From Bacteroidaceae bacterium (lineage in GTDB: Bacteria > Bacteroidota > Bacteroidia > Bacteroidales > Bacteroidaceae), in the NCBI GenBank assembly GCA_017458585.1, contig JAFTAJ010000014.1:118950-182949 (forward strand): DNA of 64,000 bases, given 5' to 3'. Position numbers and translations under genes: made by a program. The notes under the pieces were generated by a model that worked only from the letters and a program-made list of their open reading frames with translations, was not told where the DNA came from and did no database searches. Of the stretch, positions 28,972 to 36,058 are shown piece after piece; position 1 is the stretch's first letter, and the number at the start of each line of letters is the position of its first letter.

Positions 28972-30774
28972 TTACTGGAAGTTAACGGTGAAGGTATTAC
29001 CAGTCTGCCACTCAAGGTTAACAGCAAAACCAAACTCGAGCTTCGGTGAGCGAAGGTCAGGAACGATGTTGTAAGCATTCTTGAGGTCCTTGATGGTCAA
29101 CTCAGCAGTGGTGATATAGTCCTGCTCAAATACCTTTGTGCGGGTTTTACCAGCGGGATTAAGCTGACCTACGAGATAGAACTTGGTTCCTTTAGGTATA
29201 AGCATACCGTTAACACCGATAAAGTCGTCGCCAGTGTTCTCAAACTCTACAGCCACATTAATAATGGTGGTTTCTGCTGTTTCAAGAACGAGAGTGGAGT
29301 TTGCTTTGCTGTAAGCAGTTCCCTTCACAGCATAGATGGCAGAACCATCCTCGTTGCTCTGGACGGTCTTGTCATAGATTGTCAGTTCCTCAGCACCGCT
29401 AACGGGCTGGAAGTTCCAACCTACCTGCTTCTGACCACCAACGAGAACACCGGTTACAGGGTATCCTGTTGCAGGAATAGTAACAACATCAGCAGTGGGA
29501 GTTCTTCCGTCTGTGATGTCGTTGCCTTCATTATATGCGCGAACCTTAACATCGAAACGGCCTACAGCATACTGAACTTTGTCTTTGAGAATTACAGACT
29601 GAGTAGTCTGCTTAACTGCTGCTTCGGTATATTCTGCGGTAATACCAGTGGAACCATCCCAGTCGGTTTTTGCTTTAGCCTCAGCAGTGGAGAGATAAAC
29701 CTCATCCCTTACCATACCCTTGGAGTTGATGGTATAATACAACTTGGCGGGCTTGGTGTACTTGGAAATAGCCGAAATAGACAAACCATCTACACTTGCA
29801 GCATCATAGGCAAACTTCCCGGTAGTACTATTAAACTTAACTGCAACAGATCCGTCAGGAAGGCTATAAGCAGTGTTGGGGAAATCGGGGTCGGTCTTCC
29901 ATGCAAGAGTGTACTCTGTTGCCGGGGCGACAGGAGCTGTTGCGGTAAACGCGGTCTCAATAGCTGTTGCGATAGCATTGGGATAGGTGGCTACAGCAGT
30001 GTATGTGGTAGCGAGAGTTTTTGCAGTGTTGTAAAGATCCTCCAGCATAGCCTTTACACTCTTGGAGGAACCAGCATAAGCCTTGTAGGTGGGAGTAGCT
30101 GCACCATCAGAGTAGCGATAGGCTGTCTGGGCGTTCTTCAAGATAGTCTCCATTGCGGTGGCACCATCAGTGTTAGCTGCATTAATCTGAGTAGTTAAGG
30201 CTGCGTCAACATCATTGAGAATTTGCAGAATGGCAGCACCATCGGTCTGCTCGTCGGTGACAGTCTTAGAACCCTGAATCTTTGCCAGATCAAAGGTAAT
30301 GCCAGCAGTGGTGTTGTTTGTTGTGGAATAAGTGGCTGTCAGAGCACCATTCGGCTGATTACCAGTACCAGTGGCAGCATAGAACAGGAAGTCTGTTGTT
30401 CCTACGGGGATAGCAACGTCAGTGTACACTTTTGCCTTAACAGTGGGAAGGTCGTTAGTTGCATCAAATGCATCAAAGTTGGCTAAAGAAATCTTGCCAA
30501 GGTCGAGGGTCGAACCGGTAGTAATCGCAGCAGTTGCGGGGAAAAGCACGATTTCGCTCATACCTTTGAAAGCATTGTCAACCTGAGCTTCTGCCAGGGT
30601 TTGCTTAGTTGCTGGAGCTTTCACATTGTCAATAGAGATTGTGAAGGCTGTTTTCACTGCTTCACCAGGGAGGGTCGTTGTTTCATCGAAGTCTTCATCA
30701 GAAGAGCAAGAAGTGAAACCAAAGCCGGTAAGTGCGATGGCACCTACGAAGGCAAACTTAAGAAATTTTCTCAT
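28972..30774 (-). CDS. Mfa1-family major fimbrial subunit lipoprotein
   Basis: 600 residues from an ATG. The lipoprotein signal peptide ends GFTSC. The N-terminal domain has FKGMSEIVLFPA; the middle part (about 180-290) is Ala/Thr-rich and contains long predicted helices; the C-terminal domain has GYPVTGVLVGGQKQVGWNFQ, LTIKDLKNAYNIVP and ends LEWQTGNTFTVNF. This is the standard layout of Mfa1-type major fimbrillins, which are polymerised into the fimbrial shaft after maturation of the lipidated precursor. It follows the OmpA-like gene after a 185-base gap rich in T runs and short repeats on the plus strand, and precedes the Mfa2-like gene. I see no clear internal promoter in the gap, so readthrough from the upstream gene is likely. 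Confidence 0.88.
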   Translation of the reverse strand: MRKFLKFAFVGAIALTGFGFTSCSSDEDFDETTTLPGEAVKTAFTISIDNVKAPATKQTLAEAQVDNAFKGMSEIVLFPATAAITTGSTLDLGKISLANFDAFDATNDLPTVKAKVYTDVAIPVGTTDFLFYAATGTGNQPNGALTATYSTTNNTTAGITFDLAKIQGSKTVTDEQTDGAAILQILNDVDAALTTQINAANTDGATAMETILKNAQTAYRYSDGAATPTYKAYAGSSKSVKAMLEDLYNTAKTLATTYTAVATYPNAIATAIETAFTATAPVAPATEYTLAWKTDPDFPNTAYSLPDGSVAVKFNSTTGKFAYDAASVDGLSISAISKYTKPAKLYYTINSKGMVRDEVYLSTAEAKAKTDWDGSTGITAEYTEAAVKQTTQSVILKDKVQYAVGRFDVKVRAYNEGNDITDGRTPTADVVTIPATGYPVTGVLVGGQKQVGWNFQPVSGAEELTIYDKTVQSNEDGSAIYAVKGTAYSKANSTLVLETAETTIINVAVEFENTGDDFIGVNGMLIPKGTKFYLVGQLNPAGKTRTKVFEQDYITTAELTIKDLKNAYNIVPDLRSPKLEFGFAVNLEWQTGNTFTVNFQ

Positions 30775-30959
30775 GTCTTTAAAACGTTTTAGAGAGTTAA
30801 TAAAAGGGTTAATTAATTTTTTTTGTTTTCTGTTTTTAAGGTCCTTAGAGCCCTTGGGAACTTTAGGGACATTGTTCTGTGTTGTCGTAGTTTTTTCTGT
30901 TTTCTCTTTCTTTGTCGTTTGTTGTTGTTTTTAAGGTTACTATTAATTTTCTGCAATCA
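30775..30959. other. Intergenic region with short degenerate repeats
   Basis: It holds T-rich runs and a CTTAGAGCCCTTGGGAAC-like block (about 30838-30872) made of near-repeats of about 10 bases. A similar block follows tpiA at 38045-38070. No gene or clear promoter is seen. Confidence 0.5.
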
Positions 30960-32279
30960 TTATTTCAGTTGTTCGAGGTTGCGCTTTGCCTCTGCGTTGC
31001 CGTTGGCAGCGGCGCGCTCAAAGCAGCGGAGGGCTGCTGCCTCGTCGCCAGTCATGTGGAGGGCTACGCCCAGAGCGTTCTGTGCGCGCTCATCGTTTTG
31101 CACGGTGCGCAGCATCTGGAGAGCCTCTGCGTATTTCTCCTGGCGGAGCAGCTGGCTGGCCTGGTTGATGGTGGCAGCGGCAGCGTCGGGCACATAATTA
31201 TAATATATACGTATGTAGCCGGAGTTGCGCTGGTCGCTGAGGATGTTCTCGCGCAGGTAGGCGAACGCCTTGCCTTTGGCTAATGCCTTGAGTTTGGCCT
31301 CACGCTTGTCGAGGTTGGGCTCATTGTCGATAATGTCGAGCATCTGCTCACGATATTCTGACGGAGTGTCGTTGATCTGGTCGCGGAGCTCTGTCCATGC
31401 CTCACCGCCGCTGATGCACTCATATAAATCGTCGGGTGTGTTGACACGCTCCTGCACATAGCGCTTGAGGGCTTCGGCACGACCCTTGCTCAGCTCCATG
31501 TTGTGGCTCTGTGCGCCTTCTACGGACGCGAGACCGATAACCTGTATCTTCTCCACGCGGCTGGTGGTGTCGGCCATTATCTGGCGGGTGATGTCAACAA
31601 TCTTATCGAGTATGGGAGCGTTGTCGCGGAAGTCGCGGCGCAGATCTGTCTTGTCAACAGGGAAGTGTACGTAGAGCATTCCTTTCTCCTTGCGCAGGAT
31701 ACGCGAGGAGTCGTAGGGGCGGTATTTGGAGATGTGCTCCAGCACAGGGTTATCCTTAGCCAGGGCACCAGCCACGCCGGTGTTGTCTTCTACATCGGCA
31801 AAGAAAGGCTTGAAAGGCTTCTTGGGAGCCTTGTACTGCACAGCGTCTGTGCATGCCACGCTCAGCGTCTCCACCTTGCAGCAGCCTTCGCGTTCTGTGA
31901 GGACGCAGAGGGTGACCGGCTCATTGAGCAGCCACTTCTGACTGGTGGATGTGCGGACAACAAGTGTGCGCGGTTCACTGTTGGGCATGTTCTTGACGGT
32001 GTAGTGGTTGGACTCCACCAGATGCTTGAGCTTAGCGGTGCGGTGCGCCTTGCGGGCGTAGCGCTTGCCCTCAACGATGATGGGATCCAGGCGCAGAGTG
32101 TCCTTGCTGCCGCAAAGCATGGGGGTGATAATGTTTGCATAGTCACTGGCAGGGCGGGTGAGAGCCACTTGGTAGTTGATGGTGAACTCATCAAGACTAC
32201 TCTGGCTTTGAATACCGTTCTGCGCAGAAGCAGTGATTCCTAAAAGTAGAATTCCGAGGGAAAGTATGTTGCGTTTCAT
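30960..32279 (-). CDS. DUF3868 / OmpA-like / TPR fimbrial-locus protein
   Basis: 439 residues with a signal peptide ending TASAQ. Residues about 20-150 match the DUF3868 layout found beside Bacteroidales fimbrial genes (FTINYQVALTRP, PIIVEGKRYARKAHR). About 205-360 is an OmpA-C-like region (LYVHFPVDKTDLRRDF, VIGLASVEGAQSHNMELSKG, RAEALKRYV), which in OmpA proteins binds peptidoglycan. About 365-439 form TPR-like helices (QASQLLRQEKYAEALQML, NALGVALHMTGDEAAALRCF). It is probably periplasmic or outer-membrane-associated and helps anchor or assemble the fimbrial machinery. It lies between the DUF3575 gene and the first major-subunit gene, the usual order. Confidence 0.87.
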   Translation of the reverse strand: MKRNILSLGILLLGITASAQNGIQSQSSLDEFTINYQVALTRPASDYANIITPMLCGSKDTLRLDPIIVEGKRYARKAHRTAKLKHLVESNHYTVKNMPNSEPRTLVVRTSTSQKWLLNEPVTLCVLTEREGCCKVETLSVACTDAVQYKAPKKPFKPFFADVEDNTGVAGALAKDNPVLEHISKYRPYDSSRILRKEKGMLYVHFPVDKTDLRRDFRDNAPILDKIVDITRQIMADTTSRVEKIQVIGLASVEGAQSHNMELSKGRAEALKRYVQERVNTPDDLYECISGGEAWTELRDQINDTPSEYREQMLDIIDNEPNLDKREAKLKALAKGKAFAYLRENILSDQRNSGYIRIYYNYVPDAAAATINQASQLLRQEKYAEALQMLRTVQNDERAQNALGVALHMTGDEAAALRCFERAAANGNAEAKRNLEQLK

Positions 32280-32293
32280 ATAATCTTCAATCT

Positions 32294-32390
32294 TTCTGCC
32301 CCTAAGTTAGGGGAAGTCCCCGTAAGGGGGATGGGGTGTGTCAATCTTCAATTTTCAATTTTTCAATTCTTCAATTTTTCAATCCTACTT
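32294..32390. repeat. Intergenic GC-rich palindromes and TTTTCAATT-type repeats
   Basis: CCCCTAAGTTAGGGG (32299-32313) and TCCCCGTAAGGGGGA (32317-32331) are hairpins. They are followed by repeats of CTTCAATTTTTCAATT type (32343-32386). Both kinds occur elsewhere in the window inside coding regions. Confidence 0.8.
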
Positions 32391-33041
32391 AAGGTTGTAT
32401 ACCGCATTGATGCCTACCTTGGGAGCCACGAAAGGCTTCGTGTCTTTACGAAGGAAGGCACCACAGTGGGAGCAGTCGTATTCCTTGAAATGGGCAAAGC
32501 CTACATCTACGCCGGCCTCAGCCTCGATGCTCCAGTGGGGCGAGAGTATCCACGAGTAGCCGTAGAAGGCACCAATACCAAACGCTTTGCCTTGGCGGCG
32601 TGAGTCCTTGAGTGAGGGGTAGAGCCCGAAGGGATACTTCACATTGCCGTGGTTGAAGCAGGAGGCCATGGCGTTGAAGCCGATGAAGTGGCCTGCGAAT
32701 ACGGAGCAGAACCAGTAGCGAGCCTCGGGGGCGATGATGAAGTGGCGCCACTGCACGCGATCATCGGCGGCACGGGCCGTGCCTTTGCCAAAGGGGAAGG
32801 TGTGGCCGCCATCAGCGTGGTGCCACCAGGGGTTGTAGCCGAAGTTGATGCCTACGGTCCACTTGTGACTTACGGCAAGCTCGAAGCCTATGTTGGGGGT
32901 TTGTGTTAAATCGTAGAGGAGGTTGTTTTTTACTGCCAGCTTCTGTGCGCTGCAAGTCAGTCCCGCGCCGAGCAACAATAAAGCCAATAACACTGCGTTG
33001 CGTCGTCTTTGCGGAGAGAGAGATGTCATTTTTTTCTGCAT
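32385..33041 (-). CDS. DUF3575-domain outer-membrane protein of the fimbrial locus
   Basis: 218 residues. The ATG at 33041 is the first start; a second is four codons later. A signal peptide ends TCSAQ. The rest is a predicted small beta barrel with DUF3575 motifs (KNNLLYDLTQTPNIGFELA, WTVGINFGYNPWW, YWFCSVFAGHFIGFNA, FGIGAFYGYSWILSPHW) and a C-terminal aromatic/hydrophobic strand (VGINAVYNLK). Such proteins are usually the first gene of Bacteroidales fimbrial operons. Their biochemical role is not established; an assembly or scaffold role in the outer membrane is inferred. As the first gene of the co-directional run, it lies directly below the leader with the C tract and promoter. Confidence 0.87.
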   Translation of the reverse strand: MQKKMTSLSPQRRRNAVLLALLLLGAGLTCSAQKLAVKNNLLYDLTQTPNIGFELAVSHKWTVGINFGYNPWWHHADGGHTFPFGKGTARAADDRVQWRHFIIAPEARYWFCSVFAGHFIGFNAMASCFNHGNVKYPFGLYPSLKDSRRQGKAFGIGAFYGYSWILSPHWSIEAEAGVDVGFAHFKEYDCSHCGAFLRKDTKPFVAPKVGINAVYNLK

Positions 33042-33094
33042 ATTTATTTATTACGTGTGCTCGCGTGCCACGCGTGCGTGTGTTTTAACAGATG

Positions 33095-33102
33095 CAAAAT
33101 TA
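33095..33102 (-). promoter_or_regulatory. Candidate -7 promoter box of the fimbrial locus
   Basis: On the minus strand this reads TAATTTTG, matching the Bacteroidetes TAnnTTTG box, 53 bases before the ATG. A TTGG 16 bases upstream (33119-33122) is a weak -33 match. Confidence 0.55.
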
Positions 33103-33142
33103 GTGAAAATTCGCCATTCCAACGGCTAAACAGCTTAAATTG

Positions 33143-33153
33143 CCCCCCCCCCC
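33143..33153. repeat. C11 homopolymer (G11 on the fimbrial sense strand)
   Basis: Eleven consecutive C lie about 20 bases upstream of the candidate -33 region and about 100 bases before the first fimbrial ATG. It is the longest G/C run I noticed in the window and a typical slipped-strand site. Confidence 0.95.
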
Positions 33154-33358
33154 TATTAACGTTTTTTAACAGACGATAACAATACATAGTATATCAAACG
33201 CTACTTTTGCAATATGCGCATTCCAAATAAGGCGTTGCTTTCTCAATACAGCATTAGTTTTAAGCGATAAAAAGTGTATTCTTTTTTCGGAAAAAACAAA
33301 GCTTCATTTTGCATAATTCTGTCTTTGCGCTTGTGTAAATACAAATACCATAAAAACC

Positions 33359-33485
33359 CTTTTCAAGAACTTCAGCACTTCGCGCTGTATCGAGGCCACG
33401 ACACGAGTATGTCTGTAAGTGCACTTCCGCCATCCTCCTGTCGCAGCCTCGCCACATCCTTACGGATAAGGAAGTTCTTGAAAAG
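33359..33485. other. 127-base element bounded by a 15-bp perfect inverted repeat
   Basis: CTTTTCAAGAACTTC at 33359-33373 is the reverse complement of 33471-33485. The interior has further short complements (GCACTTCG and AAGTGC). It may be a structured RNA or a small non-autonomous element. A TACTTTTG box on the plus strand at 33202-33209 could drive rightward transcription through it. Confidence 0.5.
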
Positions 33486-33591
33486 AAAAACACAGAAAAT
33501 ACTTTATTAGGAGTAAGTAGTTTAGGAGTAAGGAGGAAGGAGTAGTTAACATGACGATAGTCTTTTCTCTAACCTTTTTTTCTGTGTTTTT

Positions 33592-33704
33592 CCAATGAGC
33601 CGTGAGCGTCAGCTCCTTGTTGCAGTCTCTGATTTTGGCACAAGCTTGCTTGTCGCCAAAAGCAGGGGCTGCGGCAAGAATGTATGCAATACATGGCTCA
33701 TTGG
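33592..33704. other. 113-base element bounded by a 10-bp perfect inverted repeat
   Basis: CCAATGAGCC at 33592-33601 pairs with GGCTCATTGG at 33695-33704. A 103-codon open frame crosses it on the minus strand (33460-33771) but has no family features. The element is similar in size to the one at 33359-33485. Confidence 0.45.
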
Positions 33705-33848
33705 TGTATTTGAGGTTTTTGTCATGAAGCACCAAACACAGGGTTTTGTGGGTGACCCAAGAAAATCCCATTTCGCATAATTAAAAAGCGAGTTGAAATA
33801 TAGAAATAGCGACGTTACGACAACAATGAGCGAGGTGCCCGCGGAGAG

Positions 33849-33974
33849 GTCGCTGTTAGATTTTTTTAGCGCGCGATTAAAATTTTTTAGGTCGCTGTTA
33901 GAATTCGTAAGAGCGCGCTTAGTTTTTGTAAGGTCGCTCTTGGTTTTTGCGAGGTCGCGCGAAAGGGGAGTAGG
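33849..33974. repeat. 21-bp satellite (6 units)
   Basis: Units begin at 33849, 33870, 33891, 33912, 33933 and 33954, exactly 21 bases apart, with a consensus close to GTCGCTGTTAGATTTTGTAAG and alternation of GTCGCT and GCGCGC starts. On the plus strand it reads as heptads of RSLLEFV type. It lies directly downstream of folB. Confidence 0.85.
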
Positions 33975-33981
33975 CGCGCTC

Positions 33982-34347
33982 CTAACTGCGTGTAAACGTG
34001 AGGCTTACGGCGGCGCTGCGCACGTTGCCAGGCATGGGCGGGGCGAGCTTGTGTACGCAGATGCTTACAGCTAGAGCCCTATCAAAAGAACTCAGGATGG
34101 CGTGGGCGACTCTGTTGGCAAGGTGCTCCAGCAACCGGCTGGGGGTGGCGAACTCGTCCTTCACTACAGTAAGCACGGCGGAGTAGTCGATGGTGCCCTG
34201 AATGTCATCGTGTTCGAGAGCTGCAGGACTGATGTCAGCCTCTATGGTGATGTCTATCTCATACCATGAGCCCACCTTTTGCTCTATTTCTGTGACACCG
34301 TGGTGCCCGTATAGGCGAATGCCGTTAAGCTTTATTGAAGATTCCAT
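33982..34347 (-). CDS. folB: Dihydroneopterin aldolase
   Basis: 121 residues, the usual length. FolB converts 7,8-dihydroneopterin to 6-hydroxymethyl-dihydropterin and glycolaldehyde in folate synthesis. Family motifs are LNGIRLYGHHGV near the N-terminus, TIDYSAVL with Tyr54, LLEHLANRV with Glu74, and HKLAPPMPG with the catalytic-type Lys100. Its ATG lies inside the 3' end of the DUF1460 gene, with a 16-base overlap in another frame, so the two are probably cotranscribed; the overlap may reflect 3' extension of the upstream gene by a CTAG satellite. folE, for the first step of the same pathway, is 4.7 kb away on the other strand. Confidence 0.95.
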   Translation of the reverse strand: MESSIKLNGIRLYGHHGVTEIEQKVGSWYEIDITIEADISPAALEHDDIQGTIDYSAVLTVVKDEFATPSRLLEHLANRVAHAILSSFDRALAVSICVHKLAPPMPGNVRSAAVSLTFTRS

Positions 34348-35315
34348 AGAGAAAGTTTTTTCCTAGTAAGGCTAGCCAGGCTAGTTAGTCTAGTCAGGCT
34401 AGCCAGGCTAGTAATCCTAGCCTGGCTAGTCAATCTTATCACTCTAATGCCTGGCTGCGTCTTCTGTCTGATTTGGTACTGCTGCACGGTTAGCGGCTCG
34501 TCCACCACTTTGTGACGGATGCTGGAGGCATGGATGAAGTGCAGCTTGCCGTCCTTGCCCCAGTGGGCGATGGTGACGTGCGCCACATCGAGGCCGGTCT
34601 TATCAGTTACGAGCGCAAGGATGTCGCCGTCGTGCACGCAGTCAAGTTGCTTGCGGCTTTTGCCCAGTTGCGAGGTGGGTATGTAATGCTCGGTGCGGGT
34701 GATGTCCTCCTCTGCTTGGCGTATGGCTGGCAAGAAACGGTCGCCACCGGGATTGCGCAGGGCGGGGTAGAGGTCGGGGTGTGTGGTCATAAAGTTAATG
34801 ACCTGCTGCTTCTTCCCACTGAAAAGAGGACTGTCATCGGGCCCCAATTCGCGGGCTATGCCATGACGCTCCATATTATCGATTGCGGTAGAGTAATAAT
34901 GGTTGCGCGAGGCATAGCCATCGATGATGCCATCCTGGTATCTCATGAGGGTGAGATTGCGGCAATAATCAGCAAATTTTTTCTTGCCTTGAAGGGTGGT
35001 GATTGTGAGGTTACAGACGGTCTCAACGAAGGTGGTGCAGTCCAATTCGCGCGTATTGATAATAAGCTGTTCCTCAGCTGTCTGCGGCGATTGGATATAG
35101 TTAGCCTCAAGGGTTCTTGCGACATACGGAAGCCCCAAAAATTGGCGCGCGTAGAAGAGCTGCAAATTGGTACCTTCCGGCTGCTGAAGTCCGAGGTCGA
35201 GGAGCTGCTCAATTCGGATGGAATCTTCGGGCTGGTAGATGACATTTTGGCTCTTGGCGGGGTGGGTGAGCAGAGCCGCAAAGATGAATATAAATATAAT
35301 ATAATGTACGCGCAT
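34332..35315 (-). CDS. DUF1460 amidase-like protein (NlpC/P60-type fold)
   Basis: 327 residues from the ATG at 35315. The reading frame is open further upstream, but this start gives a clean signal peptide (MRVHYIIFIFIFAALLTHPA, then KSQ) and lies 38 bases below a -7 box. DUF1460 proteins are predicted secreted N-acetylmuramoyl-L-alanine-amidase-like or cell-wall cysteine peptidases. Motifs: RELDCTTFVETV with the likely catalytic Cys, RNHYYSTAIDNM, DCVHDGDILALVT, and LDVAHVTIAHWG with the likely His. The last about 30 residues (RLTSQARITSLASLTR and onward) are translation of a 9-bp CTAG satellite and are not part of the fold. folB follows with overlap. Confidence 0.88.
   Translation of the reverse strand: MRVHYIIFIFIFAALLTHPAKSQNVIYQPEDSIRIEQLLDLGLQQPEGTNLQLFYARQFLGLPYVARTLEANYIQSPQTAEEQLIINTRELDCTTFVETVCNLTITTLQGKKKFADYCRNLTLMRYQDGIIDGYASRNHYYSTAIDNMERHGIARELGPDDSPLFSGKKQQVINFMTTHPDLYPALRNPGGDRFLPAIRQAEEDITRTEHYIPTSQLGKSRKQLDCVHDGDILALVTDKTGLDVAHVTIAHWGKDGKLHFIHASSIRHKVVDEPLTVQQYQIRQKTQPGIRVIRLTSQARITSLASLTRLTSLASLTRKKLSLWNLQ
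34363..34434. repeat. 9-bp CTAG-N5 satellite (8 units), inside a coding region
   Basis: CTAG at 34363, 34372, 34381, 34390, 34399, 34408, 34417 and 34426, exactly 9 bases apart. It encodes the LTS/LAS/LTR tripeptide tail of the DUF1460 protein. Confidence 0.95.
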
Positions 35316-35352
35316 AAATGGTGTGTTTAGAATGTAGCGTTTGCAAATGTCG

Positions 35353-35360
35353 CAAAAATA
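35353..35360 (-). promoter_or_regulatory. Candidate -7 box of the DUF1460-folB pair
   Basis: It reads TATTTTTG on the minus strand, 38 bases before the preferred ATG, with a TTTAG about 16 bases upstream as a weak -33 element. Confidence 0.55.
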
Positions 35361-35447
35361 TTTGGAAAGGCAGAGTCTAAAGCAAGTTTTTTTTCGGGAA
35401 TTATGATATTTTGTTTTGTCGGTAGGCGAGGAGTGAGAATTTATTGT

Positions 35448-35455
35448 TATCTTTG
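35448..35455 (+). promoter_or_regulatory. Candidate -7 box of the DUF1599 gene
   Basis: TATCTTTG, a good match to the Bacteroidetes TAnnTTTG box, 17 bases before the ATG at 35473. I see no well-spaced -33 TTTG. Confidence 0.6.
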
Positions 35456-35472
35456 TGGCAAATTTATAGACT

Positions 35473-36015
35473 ATGGCAGATACCAACAAACAATTTGCAG
35501 AAGTGATGAAGATATGTCGTGATCTCTTTGAGAAGAAGCTCCACGACTACGGGGCTGCGTGGCGCATCATGCGCCCACAGTCGCTTACCGACCAGATATA
35601 TATCAAAGCTAACCGTATTCGTTCGCTGCAGACCAAAGGCAGTAACCTGGTTGGCGACGGCGAGGCTGATGAGTTTATCGGTATCGTCAACTACAGCATC
35701 ATCAGTCTGATACAACTGGAGCATGGCGTTGCCGAGAAGGAAGATATGAGTGCCGAGGAGGCTCTGGTGGAATACGACAAGCAGGTGAGCAGAGTCTTCG
35801 AGCTGATGGTGCGCAAAAACCACGACTACGACGAGGCTTGGCGCATGATGAGGATTGCTTCCTATACAGATCTGATACTGATGAAGGTGTTCCGCACCAA
35901 GCAGATAGAAGAGTTGCAGGGCGCCACACTTGTGAGCGAGGGTGTGGAGGCCAATTATATGGATATGCTCAACTATGCTGTGTTCGCGCTGATTAAACTT
36001 GTTATTGAGCATTGA
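35473..36015 (+). CDS. DUF1599-domain protein
   Basis: 180 residues. It has two related halves: MKICRDLFEKKLHDYGAAWR in the first and VFELMVRKNHDYDEAWRMMR in the second, each followed by a DQI/DLI-x-K-RI/F segment (TDQIYIKANRI, TDLILMKVFRT) and a final EADEFIGIVNYSI or EANYMDMLNYAV strand. This internal duplication is the DUF1599 pattern (nucleotide-modification-associated domain). Molecular function is not established; the His/Asp-Tyr and Glu/Asp residues suggest a metal or nucleotide site. It starts the plus-strand block that continues into the DoxX-like and tpiA genes. Confidence 0.9.
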   Translation: MADTNKQFAEVMKICRDLFEKKLHDYGAAWRIMRPQSLTDQIYIKANRIRSLQTKGSNLVGDGEADEFIGIVNYSIISLIQLEHGVAEKEDMSAEEALVEYDKQVSRVFELMVRKNHDYDEAWRMMRIASYTDLILMKVFRTKQIEELQGATLVSEGVEANYMDMLNYAVFALIKLVIEH

Positions 36016-36058
36016 ACCTTGGACTTTGAACATTGAACCTTGAACCTTAACATTGAGG

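Noticed and set aside
33260..33771. Two minus-strand frames of 77 and 103 codons in the fimbrial leader
   Set aside because: They cross inverted-repeat elements and carry no signal or family motif; treated as part of the repeat elements, not as genes.
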